64,000 nt of DNA from Argyresthia goedartella. Taxonomy: Eukaryota > Arthropoda > Insecta > Lepidoptera > Argyresthiidae. Below the pieces are notes generated by a model that saw nothing but the letters and a program-made list of their open reading frames with translations, ran no database searches and was not told where the DNA came from. The DNA lies in assembly GCA_949825045.1 (NCBI GenBank), contig OX463835.1, forward strand, positions 22,957,201-23,021,200, in the 5' to 3' direction. Every line of letters begins with the position of its first letter. The stretch's first letter is position 1. A program made the translations under genes and the position numbers. Of the stretch, positions 52,261-63,751 are shown one piece after another.

Positions 52261-54129
52261 TTAATTTATGGTTATGAAGACACTATAACACCTATTTGTG
52301 ATTTATGTTCGAGTTTAGTTTTCATGAATATCATTGAAATCTTAGTTTTAAATAAACTAAAATATTAAAAGAATAAACTAAATTGTACCAATTGACAACA
52401 TTTCAAATTATCTACCCCTTAATTTTAATAGCTAATTCGGAATTTGGTCGGGAGCTTAAGGGATTTTCATATAATCATTTTCCAAAATTTAGATTTTTCA
52501 TATTTAAATAAATATATTAAATATTGAGTTTTTGGGTTGATGTTGGCATAACATATATGATATGTTCTGGCAAAGGTAACATGGTCCGTTAGACCATGTT
52601 ACCTTTGCCAGAACATAAAAAAATGTCATTGTCTTTCGTCACATTTCAAGGCTTCGTCTTTGCCTGTCCCAGAAAGTAAAAAAAAGCAAAGGCTTCGTTC
52701 AGTTTGTAAATCTCAGTTGACGCCCGCCATAAGCCCACCTTACATGCTATCTCTTTTGAAGGCGTAGAACTTGTGTAGTGCTATTCTTCTGTTAGTTTTA
52801 TGCGGGTGTGGGTGGACGTTCAAACAAATCGAATGCATGGTTATGCTAAATATTATATTTGTCAGCTAGTGTCAGCTAGTATTTTTTTAATGCTAGGCAA
52901 AGGTATTTGTAGTTCTTCTGCCTACATCCTCAATATCTGAATATTTTCAAAGTATCTTTAAAATGAATGAATAGAAAAAATGTGTTTCCTATCAAGCATT
53001 CAAATATATCTCAATGGACATTATCTTTTTACCTAAACAAAAATGAAATGTTGTCAATTGCAATTATTTACTCTTTCTGTTAATATTATATGACGAACTA
53101 CTAAATTCACTTGTTTTTGCGGGTCTAGAATGACAATACTGGAGGACACTAGTTTCAGTCCTTGACATGAAAATTGTATTTCATATAGGCTTAACGATAA
53201 CCAAAAACGCACCCTTTTACTACCAATAAATTGAAAATGACTGCCAAAATGGATAAATGTCTACCAAATTGTGTTTGGATAAATGATCACCAAACTTCTT
53301 TTTATGTTTTGTGTACTTAAGTTTATGTTTTAAGTATTTTTTGTTGTTCTTACATGTTTAACCTAACACGAAGGATAAAGGGGGCTTCGCTTCGCTCACC
53401 CGCTCTACCCTTCACCTAAGCTACCGCAGTATTTTGCCCTTATATTTTTTGTAACTTTTGGTGGTCATTTATCCATTTTGGGTAGGAAAAAAATATTCTG
53501 GTGATCATTATATTTGTTGTCTTTCATATATTCGGAAATCACTGCGTATAGGATCAACAAACTTTGAATGTCACTGTTTTCTGGTTCTTTCACTTGATAT
53601 GCATAGTTTTATTTACTGATAACGCTTTTGTGGGTTAACTGTCACTGGGCTATACTTGATGTTTGGAATTAAACTATGATTTTGGAATTTTAATGCAAGG
53701 TAAACACTGGGAGCAGTAGTTTTTAGATGAAAAGTTTGTGCTTCTGTCTTGGATCAGCTCCATGTCATAGAAATATGGCATAGTCATCCGACTTACATAT
53801 GCATGCAAAATTTTGGCTTATTTATACACCTGGAAGTGGGACAAATTTAACTTGCATGATTGGCTTGGAGTTTTTTTTATTATAACAGGTATTAGTGACA
53901 CAAACAATGTCCCAGAGGGACCTTAGATGGGACCCAGTGGACCAGTTTGTCCAGAGACACGCATGCAGATGCGTCACGTCACCCGCACATCCGCGAACTG
54001 GCGCTGTAGCACGCGCGCCTGCCCGACCACTGCCACCTGCCACGCGACGGTTGTCTAGCTGGTGATCAACCACTGCGGACAAGCGCCATATGTTGACTAC
54101 CGCCCGTAAGGACCGGGTGGTCAACATAT
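52261..54129. other. Gene-free stretch with hairpins
   Basis: No credible ORF; 53822-54241 on the minus strand has no domain. Notable are the perfect hairpin at 52561-52617 and an imperfect inverted pair at 54088-54129 (ATATGTTGACTACC against GGTGGTCAACATAT). Inverted snippets around TGGATAAATG (53250) and CATTTATCCA (53466) suggest a decayed palindromic repeat. Confidence 0.5.
52561..52617. repeat. Perfect hairpin, 26-bp arms, 5-nt loop
   Basis: 52561-52586 (TATGTTCTGGCAAAGGTAAC...) is exactly reverse-complementary to 52592-52617, with loop CGTTA. No mismatch in the arms. The origin is unknown. Confidence 0.9.
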
Positions 54130-54450
54130 CCGATGACTTGATCAATGACTTGTCCATAGGAGTGGAAAGAAGCCAACATAGTAATGCAAGCATATTTACC
54201 GCTGAAGCCCTTGCTATATTGTGAGCTTTACAATATATCATCCAACATCAGGTCGAATCAAACCACTGGCTTGTGGCAAGCGACAGCATGAGTGCTGACG
54301 GCCCTACAAAATCACATACTAGATACAGCAACCAACTATATCATATATAATATCAAGAGTTTATGGCACAATTTACATTTGAAAAATAAAGCAGTAGTTT
54401 TCATGAGGATTCCGTAACGAAAATGTCGACTTCCTTGCAAGAACAATAAC
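54130..54450 (+). pseudogene. R1/I-type LINE, RNase H fragment (R-c)
   Basis: Plus-strand reading: SIFTAEALAIL (Glu), a stop, ALQYIIQHQ, HWLVASDSMSVLTALQNH (Asp; frame shifts by one at about 54288), YNIKSLWHNLHLKNKAVVF. This is the middle of an RNase H domain as in R-a, in the opposite orientation to R-d and R-e. Confidence 0.6.
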
Positions 54451-54599
54451 CCACAGATATTACTTTTTTTTTTCTAATTAATGGCTTTCATCGTTTTGAT
54501 GATTCTGCCAGTGTCAAAGTTTCGGCGATGGCACGGAATGATACTGAGGATTCTCCGGTGAAAATCTGAGGATTTCCGGAACCTAGAAAAAAAGGACAA

Positions 54600-55587
54600 A
54601 ACAATAGATACATAAATATATAATTGGGTCCAATTCCCAGTTAGTTTAATTAAATTAGTCTACAACAGGTACACAACTACAATTAGAGTTTGATGTTTAA
54701 CATTAATGAAATTACACAAGGTTTGGATAAATGGGAAGTTTACATATGATAATAGAGATTTGAAATTGGAAGGTCAGGGGATGAAAGGAGGAAGAAGATT
54801 GTACAAGGAAACGTTAAGATTGGGGCAATAAAAAAAGATGTGATCAACAGAGCCTTCTGCAAGACCACACTCACAAAGAGAGTTATCCCTGACCCTAATT
54901 TTAGCTAGGTGCACCGGAGTACAGGAATGACCCAAACGAAGACGACAAATTGTAGATGTGGTGCGTTTATCCGAGTCGAAGAATTTGAAGTACCAGGGTT
55001 TCAAAGGAATCGTATCCTAGATTTCTCCATAGAATTTGCCTTTGATCTGACGGCTAGCCTGCCAAGCCTCGTTCCATGATTTATATAGGTGTGTTTTAGA
55101 GATGGAACATATATCTGAACTGAAATTACGGAAATGTTCAGAGCCACCCAAGGCAATAGCATTTTCGTGCAGGTATCGGCCTCCTCGTTTCCCGTAACAC
55201 CCTCATGACCAGGGATCCAAGCCAACACAATTTCCAAACCCTGACGTTGACAGTCATACAACAATTCTTTAATTTTTAATATAACTGGGAAATAGGATAA
55301 CTTCCAGAATAGCAACCGACTCGCCAGTAAATACAGATGACAGAGGGGGGCATTTATAATGCAGAATGATTTTGTACCTTGGTATCCAGACCGCAGCACA
55401 AACACAACTGGACTCTGAAAGTTTAGAGGCATCGGTAAAAACGAGGAGCCAGTCTGCCCAAGAAGAAGCTACTATTTCATTAAACGAGGAGTTGGCGTCA
55501 GGAGATGATTTTGTAATAACAAGGGATAACACAATGTTAGGAGAATGAATTAGAGCATCAAAGTTCGTGGTGAAGAGAGGATTCATG
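54600..55587 (-). pseudogene. R1/I-type LINE, RNase H and C-terminus (R-d)
   Basis: Minus strand: ADWLLVFTDASKLSESS (Asp), PPLSSVFTGESVAILEV (Glu), a frameshift near 55290, GLEIVLAWIPGHEGVTGNEEAD (His, Asp), then a C-terminal region after a stop near 55003: KPWYFKFFDSDKRTTSTICRLRLGHSC, CECGLAEGSVDHIFFYC. The C-C-H-C motif matches R-a and R-e. The 3' UTR lies toward 54600. The 5' side is cut at about 55587 by R-e's 3' end. Confidence 0.75.
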
Positions 55588-56034
55588 TTTTATTTTTTTT
55601 ATTTTGTTTATTTGGAGAAAAAACAATGACAGGTGACATAACATAAGAAATGGACTAACAACATAACACAAAACCTGACATCTTAAACATTTCTCCCTAG
55701 GACATAACACAAGACCAGTTTTTTGTATTTACTTTGTTTACACAATTCAAGATCGAAGTTACAGTTTAGGGAAGGATATATAATTAGGGATAGTATCTAT
55801 AAAGATGAGATAAAGTGCAGATGATACACAACGCACACTAAATGATACATAAAACATATCCAAAATAGACACCGACTTATTTTTTGAGAATCATCCGAAA
55901 TATCAACCTGATCATTAATTATTAATCAACCCACACAGCAAAATTGCACATAGCAACACTGCACGGCCAGGTCAAAGGCAACAGACTGACAAACAGAAAA
56001 TTAAGAGGCAGGGTTTTTAAATTTGGAAGCGTAT

Positions 56035-57100
56035 TCATACAGATTGGGGGAAGGGCGAAGGGTTATTGGGGCAAGAAAAAAAGATGTGCTCCAGAGAGCT
56101 GTCCTCCAGGCCGCAGTCGCATAGCGAGCTGTCCAGGATGCTGATTTTGTGCAAAAACACTGGCGTGCAACAGTGGTCATTGCGAAGCCTACACAACACA
56201 GATATTATGTTACGAGGGACTTTTTTGTAGCGGAAGAACCAAGGTTTGGATGGAATGCTCGCTTGAATATTGGCGTAAGCGAGACCCTTGACTGAACTAG
56301 ATTGTTTCCACAAAGAATTCCAAGATGTTCGAAGATGCTCTTTGGAGAGGTGAAGTAAATCATAGGGTTGATGCGAGTAATGGGACTTGTCAACATCCCC
56401 GTGACAGCATTTTTTGCATGTTGGTCTGCAATCTCATTACCTTTGATCCCAGAATGACTGGGAATCCAAACAAAGTGAATAATTTTGTTTTTTTGACTAC
56501 ATTTCCAGATTAGGTCTTTTAATTTTTAAAACTATGTTACTTTTTAATTTCGATTTAAATTGATTTTAACAAATGACCTGAATACTACTTCGTGAGTCTG
56601 AGAATATCACCGCACGATCTATGGAGTGGGACTCTATGAAGGAGCAAGCCTCCAGGATACCCACACATTCTCCCGTGAATACCGAAGACTCAGGGGGACA
56701 CTTGAAATGGATATGAATATTTGAATTTTGAAAATAAATTCCATCACCCGTTGCGCTAGTAGGCGACAGTTTGGAGGCGTCGGTGAAAAACTTGTGCCAG
56801 CCTTTTCATCTTTCTGCTATAGCATCGTTAAAGGTAGTTTTAGCAGCAGGAGAGTTTTTGGTGATGCCGATATTTAAAAATATGTGCACCCTAGAAACCA
56901 GAACATCGTAGTTTACAAGGAAGATTGGAGATTTGGTAGTCTTGACAACTTCATCTGATAGGTTATGGGCTTTTTTGAAGCTTTTTACTATCGGAGGACA
57001 GCTTTTGAATTTCCAGTATAAGCACCTGGGATTGTCTATGAAGGAGTTAAGTTCGGAAAGAATGGGAAGAAGAGGATGAGTGGAGAAAGAATAGGTCTCG
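56035..57100 (-). pseudogene. R-e ORF2: RNase H and C-terminal zinc motif
   Basis: Sense order: KFFTDASKLSPTSATG (Asp, about 56790), CPPESSVFTGECVGILEAC (Glu), VIFSDSRSSIQ (Asp), a break near 56540, IHFVWIPSHSGIKGNEIAD (His, Asp, about 56495-56435), then KPWFFRYKKVPRNIISVLCRL, DSSLCDCGLEDSSLEHIFFSC (56150-56060). All catalytic positions of RNase H are present, but several frames are needed. Confidence 0.7.
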
Positions 57101-57105
57101 ATAGG

Positions 57106-58310
57106 TCAAACGGTCAGCAAGGTATTGCTTCTTAACGCTAAGGGCGGATCACAGCACTCCATTTGTAGGGCATCAAATGGGGATGATTTCATGCAGCCAG
57201 TAATAATCCGGAGGCATTGAGATTGAATTTTATCTAGTTTAGCCAAGGCACATTTATTGGCTGGTTCGATGATAAACGATCCATAGTCCAATACACTGGG
57301 AATCAGATCGTTTTATACTAGTTTAAGGGAGTAAGGGTGAGCGCCCCACCATACCCCTGCCAAGGCCTTAAAGATAGGGATGGAACGCTCACACTTGGCT
57401 ACAAGATAGTTAAGATGGTGAGCACCTGAAAGTTTTGGGTCGAAAACTACGCCCAAGAATTTAACCCTGTCTTTAACTGGAATGGGGGAGTCGTCTATGT
57501 TAACCTGGACGGGGGGAATGTTCCGCTTTCGGGAAAATATCATTACGGAGCTTTTAGAGGGGATAGGCTAAGGCCGTAAGATATACGCCATTGATTAAAT
57601 GATCTTAGGGAACAGTTCAGAGAATGGGCAGCGTCCATTATCGATATATCTGAAACATACAGAGCCAAATCATCGGCATATTGAAGAATTTTACAGTTTA
57701 GATTTAGAGATTAGCAAGATCAGACGTATAAATATTGTACAGAATTGTTCGAATAATTTCTTTCTTGTGTTCTAATAATTTAGAAAGAACCAACGATAGA
57801 GCGAATCTTTGCTGAGCTTCAGAATAGGGATGACGATCTGAATCTTCCAGGATGCGGTAATGAAGCCATTAACAAAGCAATAGTTTAATAGGTCAAGGAG
57901 ATATTGTTGGCACTTAGGTCCAGAATGTGAGAAGAAGGAGTACGGAAATCCATCAAGGCCTGGAACTGAATCATTGACATCAGTGAGGATCAGTTTCAGT
58001 TCATCTAAATTCAATGGAGCGTTGAGAGGGTGGTGTAATAGATTGGGACTGTAGGAAGAAAAGAAGAGAGCAGAAGAGGAGGAACTTTCCTACTCGGAGA
58101 GAACATGGGCTGGGGCAATTTTTTGAAAGAAACGGTCAGCTACTTCGCGGGGCATAGGGCTCGCAGGGCAATGTGAAAAGCTACGTCTGAACCGGTTTAT
58201 ACTTTTCCACACCACTGAGGGAGGGGTGGTTGGGTTGAGTGAGGCACAGAACCTCATCCATCCCTCTCTCTTCTTCTTTCTAAGGAGATGACTCGTTGAA
58301 GCAGTGTTCC
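57106..58310 (-). pseudogene. R-e ORF2: reverse transcriptase, palm partly deleted
   Basis: Fingers: WKSINRFRRSFSHCP, VPGLDGFPYSFFSHSG, ASWKIQIVIPILK (58014-57800). The stretch from motif A to motif B is missing at about 57690-57780. Then LQYADDLALYVSDIS (motif C, about 57690-57640), SSVMIFSRKRN, VKDRVKFLGVVFDPKL and the thumb ANKCALAKLDKIQSQCLRII. Non-functional. Confidence 0.7.
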
Positions 58311-58511
58311 TACGGTATTTATTTATTTTTATTTATTTATTTGTATATTAACGAAACAAACAGTTAGCAAAATTACTTAAGAAAAAGTTAAAGTTATGGT
58401 GTTAAAATAAACCTACAGTTTCGATTAATTACTAGTTCAATTTGATTTTTTACTGATCGTCAGCGTTTGAATTTTACATAAAAGATGCACAAAACAAATT
58501 AATCAACCTAC

Positions 58512-59795
58512 TTACATAATTTCACCATCACTATTTAAAATTTTAGTAGCACTTTGCTTAAACACATTAAGAGACATATTAAAAAGATCTAAATCAGAAA
58601 AGCTTTCATTATAAACTTTAGAGGTTCTACGGACAAAAGAATTACCAGTATAGTTAGTAAAACTTGAAGGAACAACTAATAGGTGTTTTCTATTTCTAAG
58701 ACGAGGGTTAGGCACACGAAATCCTACACTCTGTAATAAGACTGGATAGTCGGTAACATTATTTACAATTTTATATAGAGTTAAGGCATCTGTTACTTTG
58801 CGACGTATCTCAAGTGAAGGTATATTATAACGTGAGGAGCACATTTTATAATTATCGAAGGCATGGCGCACACGATAGTCAAGAGATTTAAGGAACTTGT
58901 TTTGAATTTTTTCAATTCTAGCAATATGAATTTGAAAGAAAGGGTTCCAGACAGAACTGGCAAATTCTAGTATACCTCTAACATAACTAAAATAAAGAAT
59001 CTTGTATGAGCTTGCTAAGTTGAAAGGCTTACCCATCCGCAGGATAAAACCAAGTTTTTTAGTGAGGAACAAAACTGAGCCGAGAATCCAAAGTTATACC
59101 GAGGTCACGGATTTCATCAACCTTAGCAAGTTTGGTGTCGCTGATGCTATAATCGAAATCTGTTTTTCGAAGTTTCCTAGTAAAAGATATAGTGTAAATT
59201 TTTTTAGGATTCAGGAACAGATTGTTTTCTGTACAATAACTTAACATACTATTTATATCACTTTGGAGTAGAAGACAGTCATCGATGTTTGATATGTTTT
59301 TGAAAATTTTAGCGTCGTCAGCATAAAGGATAAATTCAGAGTGTTTAATGGCAGATCCAATGTCGTTGACATATAAAATAAAAAGTAGAGGTCCCAAATG
59401 AGACCCTTGTGGGACCCCCGAGCTAATAGTCTTATAATCGGAGACGAAACCCTTTAGTGCAACTGCTTACATTCTATTCTCCAGGTAGGAGAGAATCCAA
59501 CGGAAAAGATCACCGTGTATACCAAAGTTCCAGAGTTTAGAAAGCAACGTAAAGTGGCTAATTTTATCAAAAGCTTTTGAAAAATCGGTATACACGGCAT
59601 CTACTTGAATCTTTTTATCCATAGAATTAAGTAAGAATTCAGTAAATGTTAAGAGATTAGTATCAACACTCAGACCACTGCGAAAACCATGTTAAGCCCC
59701 AGATATATGATGCGAAACAAGTCGAGATAGTTGATCGGTGACAATCTTTTCAGATTTTTTTTGCTAGTGAACATAATTTAGATATGGGTCGATAA
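58512..59795 (-). pseudogene. LINE Q ORF2: RT palm and thumb, several lesions
   Basis: From about 59795: motif A region (VYTDFSKAFDKI, about 59590-59555), SGVPQGSHLGPLLFILYVND (motif B, 59420-59363), FILYADDAKIF (motif C, about 59325), KIYTISFTRK, EIRDLGITLDSRLSF, a frameshift near 59060, then the thumb FLTKKLGFILRMGKPF, YVRGILEFASSVWNPFFQIHIARIEKIQ and a C-terminus ending NSDGEIM at 58512. Stops near 59470 and 59690. Relative of the 12990-13640 scrap. Confidence 0.8.
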
Positions 59796-61345
59796 TCAGT
59801 TAATACTATACGGATCATCTCCTTTTGGAATACGAGTGATTAGAGCCCGCTTCCAAACGATAGGCATACACCCCTCACTCAAAGACTTTTTAAATAAAAT
59901 TGTTATGGGGGCTGAAAGATGCTCGGCACATTTAAAAATGAATAAAGGATGAAGCCAATCGGGGCCAGCTCCCTTATAAGAATTAATACCGCTTAGATAT
60001 TTGAATACCAGTTTTAAATCAATGTTAATAGAGTTTATGTCAACTACAGTACAAGAAGGAGGGGGTAAAGTCAAAGAATCGCGGGACAAGCGCGCAGCTG
60101 GCTCAAATACGGAGCTAAAGTGCCTATTAAAGAGATCACAGATTTCGGAGCCAGTGTTAGCCGAAATGTCACCTAAGCTCATCTTGTGTGGTATGTCATT
60201 ACATGAGGAAACACTCTTTATGTAAGTCCAGAAATATTTTGGGCACACTTTGATTTTATGTTCAGAATAACTAATATACTTACGATAAGATTCACGCTCA
60301 AGTTTCTTTAGCCTTTTTCTCAAGATAGAAAATGTGTGATAATCGTATTGACTGCCGTAAATCTTATACTTTTTGTGATATTTCTGCTTCTCGCGCTCCA
60401 GCTTAATTAAACTTTTGGAATACCAAACAGGAAACTTTCTAGATTGTGAGGAAGAGCGGAAAGGTACATGTAAGCTAATGAGATCATTTATAATATTATA
60501 AAAGGTACTTATAGCTTCTTCAGTATCTAAGTCACTCAACTGGCTGTCCCAATCAACACAAGAGAGTGCATTATTTGTTAGATCATAATTAGCTAAGTTA
60601 AAATTTGGCAATAAGGCAGGAGATGACCCTAAGGTTATGAATGGCTGAGTGTCAAGTTCAAATTCTAAGGCATTATGATGGTCATGATCTATAGGAGTGA
60701 GCGGGTTTAGACATTCTCTGACCAAACAAGGCATGCTACTTATAACAAGATCTAATAACCTACTATTTTTATTTTTAATGGAATTATATTGTTTAAGATT
60801 AGTTAGAGATAAAAAATCTGAGATAAGACATACCCTAGGGCTAGAATTTGTATTCAAGTTCAGAACTAAATTTGAATTCGATTCACTGAAAATCCAGTCA
60901 GCGTAAGTTATATTGAAATCACCCACTAAGAGAAATATATCGCTAGGATTACTCAGAACAAGATCCTGGCAAATGGTGAAAAACTCGGATAAACAATTAG
61001 TATGACAATCTCCATGAGGCGAATAGAAGCATGCGATATTTAGGTACTTAGATGTTCGAGCCCGAATAGGTATCGCAATCCACAGGCACTGGGAGCGGGC
61101 CATGCGCGCCTCTCCGCCGCCAACTCCCGGTCTGTCGCAATCAGCACTCCGCCACCACACTCCGCTCCGCTAGCCGCTTCGTCCCTGTCGCATCTATGTA
61201 CTGTAAAACGTTCATCAAAATACTCCCTACTATGAAAACCATCGTTGAGCCAAGTCTCCGACAAACAGACAACTGGTAATTACAATCTAATACGTTAGAA
61301 TGAAAGTCGTGAGATTTCGTGCGCAGCCCTCTTACATTCTGGTAG
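59796..61345 (-). pseudogene. LINE Q ORF2: endonuclease, linker and RT fingers
   Basis: Start of coding at about 61345: FYYQNVRGLRTK (Asn), a frameshift near 61260, LSETWLNDGFHS (Glu), CGGGVLIATDRE, a second frameshift near 61090, IAIPIRARTSKYLNIACFYSP, LLVGDFNITYADW (Asp/Asn), IDHDHHNALEF (Asp-His), linker RKFPVWYSKSLIKLEREKQKY, SYKGAGPDWLHPLFIFK and WKRALITRIPKGD (59830), where a stop follows. From 61160 to 59796 the frame is open for 454 codons. Catalytic residues are conserved. Confidence 0.8.
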
Positions 61346-61392
61346 TAAAAGGATAAATTAGACATAGTCATTAATGAGGTTAGATTTAATAA

Positions 61393-61846
61393 AACAAGTA
61401 ACATTATTAAGAGCCTCCTTCAGACGGGTATGTAGGTTATAAAGATAGTTAAATAAGTAGGTACAACCAATACAAGCTACTAGTACTAATGGTGAGTAAG
61501 CATAACAAGTTACATTAATAAGGGCCTCCTTCAGATGGTTTGCAGTACCTAAGGAAAATCTAACAAGAGAGGTATTTAGATAATAAAGATGGTTAAATAA
61601 GTAGGTACAATCAATATAAGCTACTAGTACTAATGGTATAAAAGCGTAACAAGTTACTAGGTGTAAAAATAATAAATTATGTTTTAAAGGTAAAGGTTTA
61701 ACATAAGTGGTTGTTTTTATATTAATTTTTTGTGCATGTATAAAAGCGTAATAAGTTACTAGGTGCAAAAATAATAAATTAGGTTTTAAAGGTAAAGGTT
61801 TAACATAAGTGGTTGTTTTTACATAAATTTTTTGTGCATGTGTAAC
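61393..61846. repeat. Stepwise tandem duplications in LINE Q's ORF1-ORF2 spacer
   Basis: Two unit types: a, from AACAAGTTACATTA...GGCCTCCTTCAG to TACTAGTACTAATGG (61393-61502 and 61503-61647), and b, from AAGTTACTAGGTG to TTTTTTGTGCATG (61648-61749 and 61750-61846). Types a and b share their first bases, A-CAAGTTAC. Arrangement a-a-b-b. Confidence 0.8.
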
Positions 61847-61855
61847 GCAATTTTG

Positions 61856-62417
61856 TCACTTAATGAGGTTTTTAACATCGTCTTGAGATCGGATCGTAAC
61901 TATACGGTGATTAGCAGATTTGCGGGCCTTGATAACGCCATTTGCACACCAGACATTGATGAAATTGTGCTTTCTTTTCAAGGTTCTTGCCTCCTTGAAC
62001 AATAATTTGTTTGCAGGCGTAAGATGTTCATTCACAAATATGTTACTTGGGGTACCGGGAATACCTAGTTGGGCCGAGGTGACTCCACGTCTGGAACGAA
62101 CCGCACTAATTAAATCCATCTTGCAGCGACGTCGAGTAAAACGCACGATGATGTTTGGAAAGCGGGGAGAACCTGAACCCCCAGCCTCTACGTTAGCATC
62201 AGAGGATGATGGCGTAGGTAAAAACATTCGCACACGTTGCACAAAGTCAACGTCGCGCTCGTCAAGTTTGAAACCGACAAAAACACACAAGTCGTGCAGG
62301 ATACTATTAAGGTTTTCTCCAGGTTTCATGGGCACACCACTAAGCTCGACATTATTTAGACGCGCATATTGATCACGTGCATTGAGTTCCGCCTCCAGAG
62401 CCAGGATTTTGACGTTC
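61856..62417 (-). pseudogene. LINE Q ORF1, C-terminal half (FP/RRM-like), cut by element M
   Basis: Sense order from the cut: LALEAELNARDQYARLNNVE, SGVPMKPGENLNSIL, VDFVQRVRMFLP, FPNIIVRFTRRRCKMDLI, PGTPSNIFVNEHLTPANKLLF, NVWCANGVIKARKS, stop at 61856. The WxxNGxIxxRK signature is that of LINE ORF1 proteins. Open in one frame from 62417, so damage is limited to the M insertion. Confidence 0.8.
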
Positions 62418-62721
62418 TGTTATGAGGCAGTCCCCGTAAGAGTTTTTTAAAAAAACTCTCTGGTTTATTAGCAAACAAACACTTTATTAGCAAAACACAA
62501 TCCCAAATCTTATAATATACTGAATAACTCAATTACATGAATTCACTCGTGACGAGATGAAAATATTACAATAATTACCGGCAAAGACAGAGTAACGACT
62601 AACTCGAGTTTAGGTAAAAAATGGTTTTTATAGAATGCAACCATGACGTCATTGGCTTTACACGGCATGTGGCTTTTCTGCTGACCTAAGAAATCGGTAC
62701 ATAGTGTTACTGGATATAACA
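62418..62721 (-). mobile_element. Element M 3' LTR, 304 bp
   Basis: Sense strand starts TGTTATATCC and ends CTCATAACA, giving TGTTAT/ATAACA inverted ends. The G-run polypurine tract directly precedes it. An AGAGTTTTTT/AAAAAAACTCT hairpin lies at 62439-62459. The other LTR is outside the window, so target duplication cannot be tested. Confidence 0.75.
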
Positions 62722-62835
62722 GCCCCCCCGTTAAAACGAAGCTTTATCTCAGATAGATGAAGCTGAGTTAATCAAAACTTAAAATTACTTATTTTCTTAC
62801 TATCTATGATTATGAATAAATTCTAACACTCTAAA

Positions 62836-63710
62836 TTAGTAACTTGTTATGTTTCTCGTTGAGCTAAAATTTACTTTAGATTTTGGAACATTTGCAGGGG
62901 GTAAAGATTTCACAGATTTTTTATCTTCATCTGATGACATTTCATACATTTCCACTGAATGGTTTACATTAGATTCATGAAAATTTTCCCTTTTATAATG
63001 ACACTGATTGAAGATCTGAATACAGCAGTTGGACGGTGAACTTCTTTTGTTACAATATTTATACAACTTATTTATCATATACACAAATATGAAACCGATT
63101 ATAGTAAGGGTAAAACTAGAGTAATAAGTACCGTATTTAATGAAGTGCGATTGTTGTTGAATATTATTTATATCGTTTTCTAAGCTGTCTAATTTATGGG
63201 ATGCATATGTAAGAGAATCAAGGTTAATGTTATTAAGCGAAATAGGTGATAGTGAAGGTAAGGTGTGATTAAACTTTTCCTTTCTACAACAATCGTCTTC
63301 GATAATATTAAATTTTATATCAAACTCACTACGTATAAGAATTTGCTTAGAACTAGAAGGTAGTAATTGTATCGTTTTACAATAGCCAACACAATCATCT
63401 GTAAGTTTTAAGATACCTGTTCCTATGATTGCATAATCGTTAATTTATCATCACATTTTACAGTTAGTTGAGTGTGTTTAGATTGGACAAAGATCCATCT
63501 ATTATTATTCAAAACATGCCAAATGTCTACTTCGCCGAAAATAAGTTTAGTGTCACATTCTTTCGGTAAAGAATTTGTAAGCTCGGTAATTAGTCGAGTC
63601 TCACAACACGGATTAGTTATAGTAGAGTAAACAGTTGATAAAGGGCAAATCGAATATTCATCGTTAATACTATCACAATAAAGTAGATTATCTTCCGGCA
63701 TGACAACGTT
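62836..63710 (-). pseudogene. Element M env-like gene, broken
   Basis: Envelope-type membrane protein of an insect endogenous retrovirus-like element. An N-terminal part (63701-63423) has paired cysteines (CPLSTV, PCCETR) and a second part, in another frame, runs to 62836 with CCRKE, a hydrophobic membrane span (about 63130-63070) and a Lys/Cys-rich cytoplasmic tail ending NITSY. The frame changes near 63425. Upstream env regions, including signal peptide and fusion-peptide area, are not visible here, so only the C-terminal half or a shortened gene is present. Similarity to errantivirus env is by motif order and position. Confidence 0.6.
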
Positions 63711-63751
63711 GAGATAATATTCTGAAAAGGGGATATATGAACATAGTTAAG

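Larger units (their letters stand above)
55588..58315 (-). mobile_element. LINE R-e: R1/I-type LINE with RNase H, 5'-truncated and internally deleted
   Basis: 3' end at about 55588 is A-rich on the sense strand (AAAATAAAAAAAATAAAA), then a UTR (55588-55980), C-terminal Cys/His region, RNase H, RT thumb, RT palm, a deletion at about 57740, and RT fingers up to about 58315, where LINE Q's tail abuts. It joins or interrupts R-d. Confidence 0.7.
58316..62417 (-). mobile_element. LINE Q: Jockey-clade LINE, minus strand, interrupted by element M
   Basis: Tail is (AAAT)n on the sense strand (plus-strand ATTTATTTAT run 58318-58344). ORF2 58512-61345, a spacer with tandem duplications (61393-61846) and the C-terminal half of ORF1 (61856-62417). 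The YYQNVRGLRTK start of the endonuclease is a Jockey-clade hallmark. ORF1 stops abruptly at the LTR of element M, so the rest of Q probably lies beyond the window. Confidence 0.8.

Noticed and set aside
53822..54241. 139-codon minus-strand frame as a gene
   Set aside because: The plus strand of 54130-54310 reads as an RNase H fragment, so this frame is its antisense.
63423..63701. Independent host gene for a small cysteine-rich protein
   Set aside because: Position between an integrase C-terminus and an LTR, and the membrane span that follows, identify it as part of an env-like gene.
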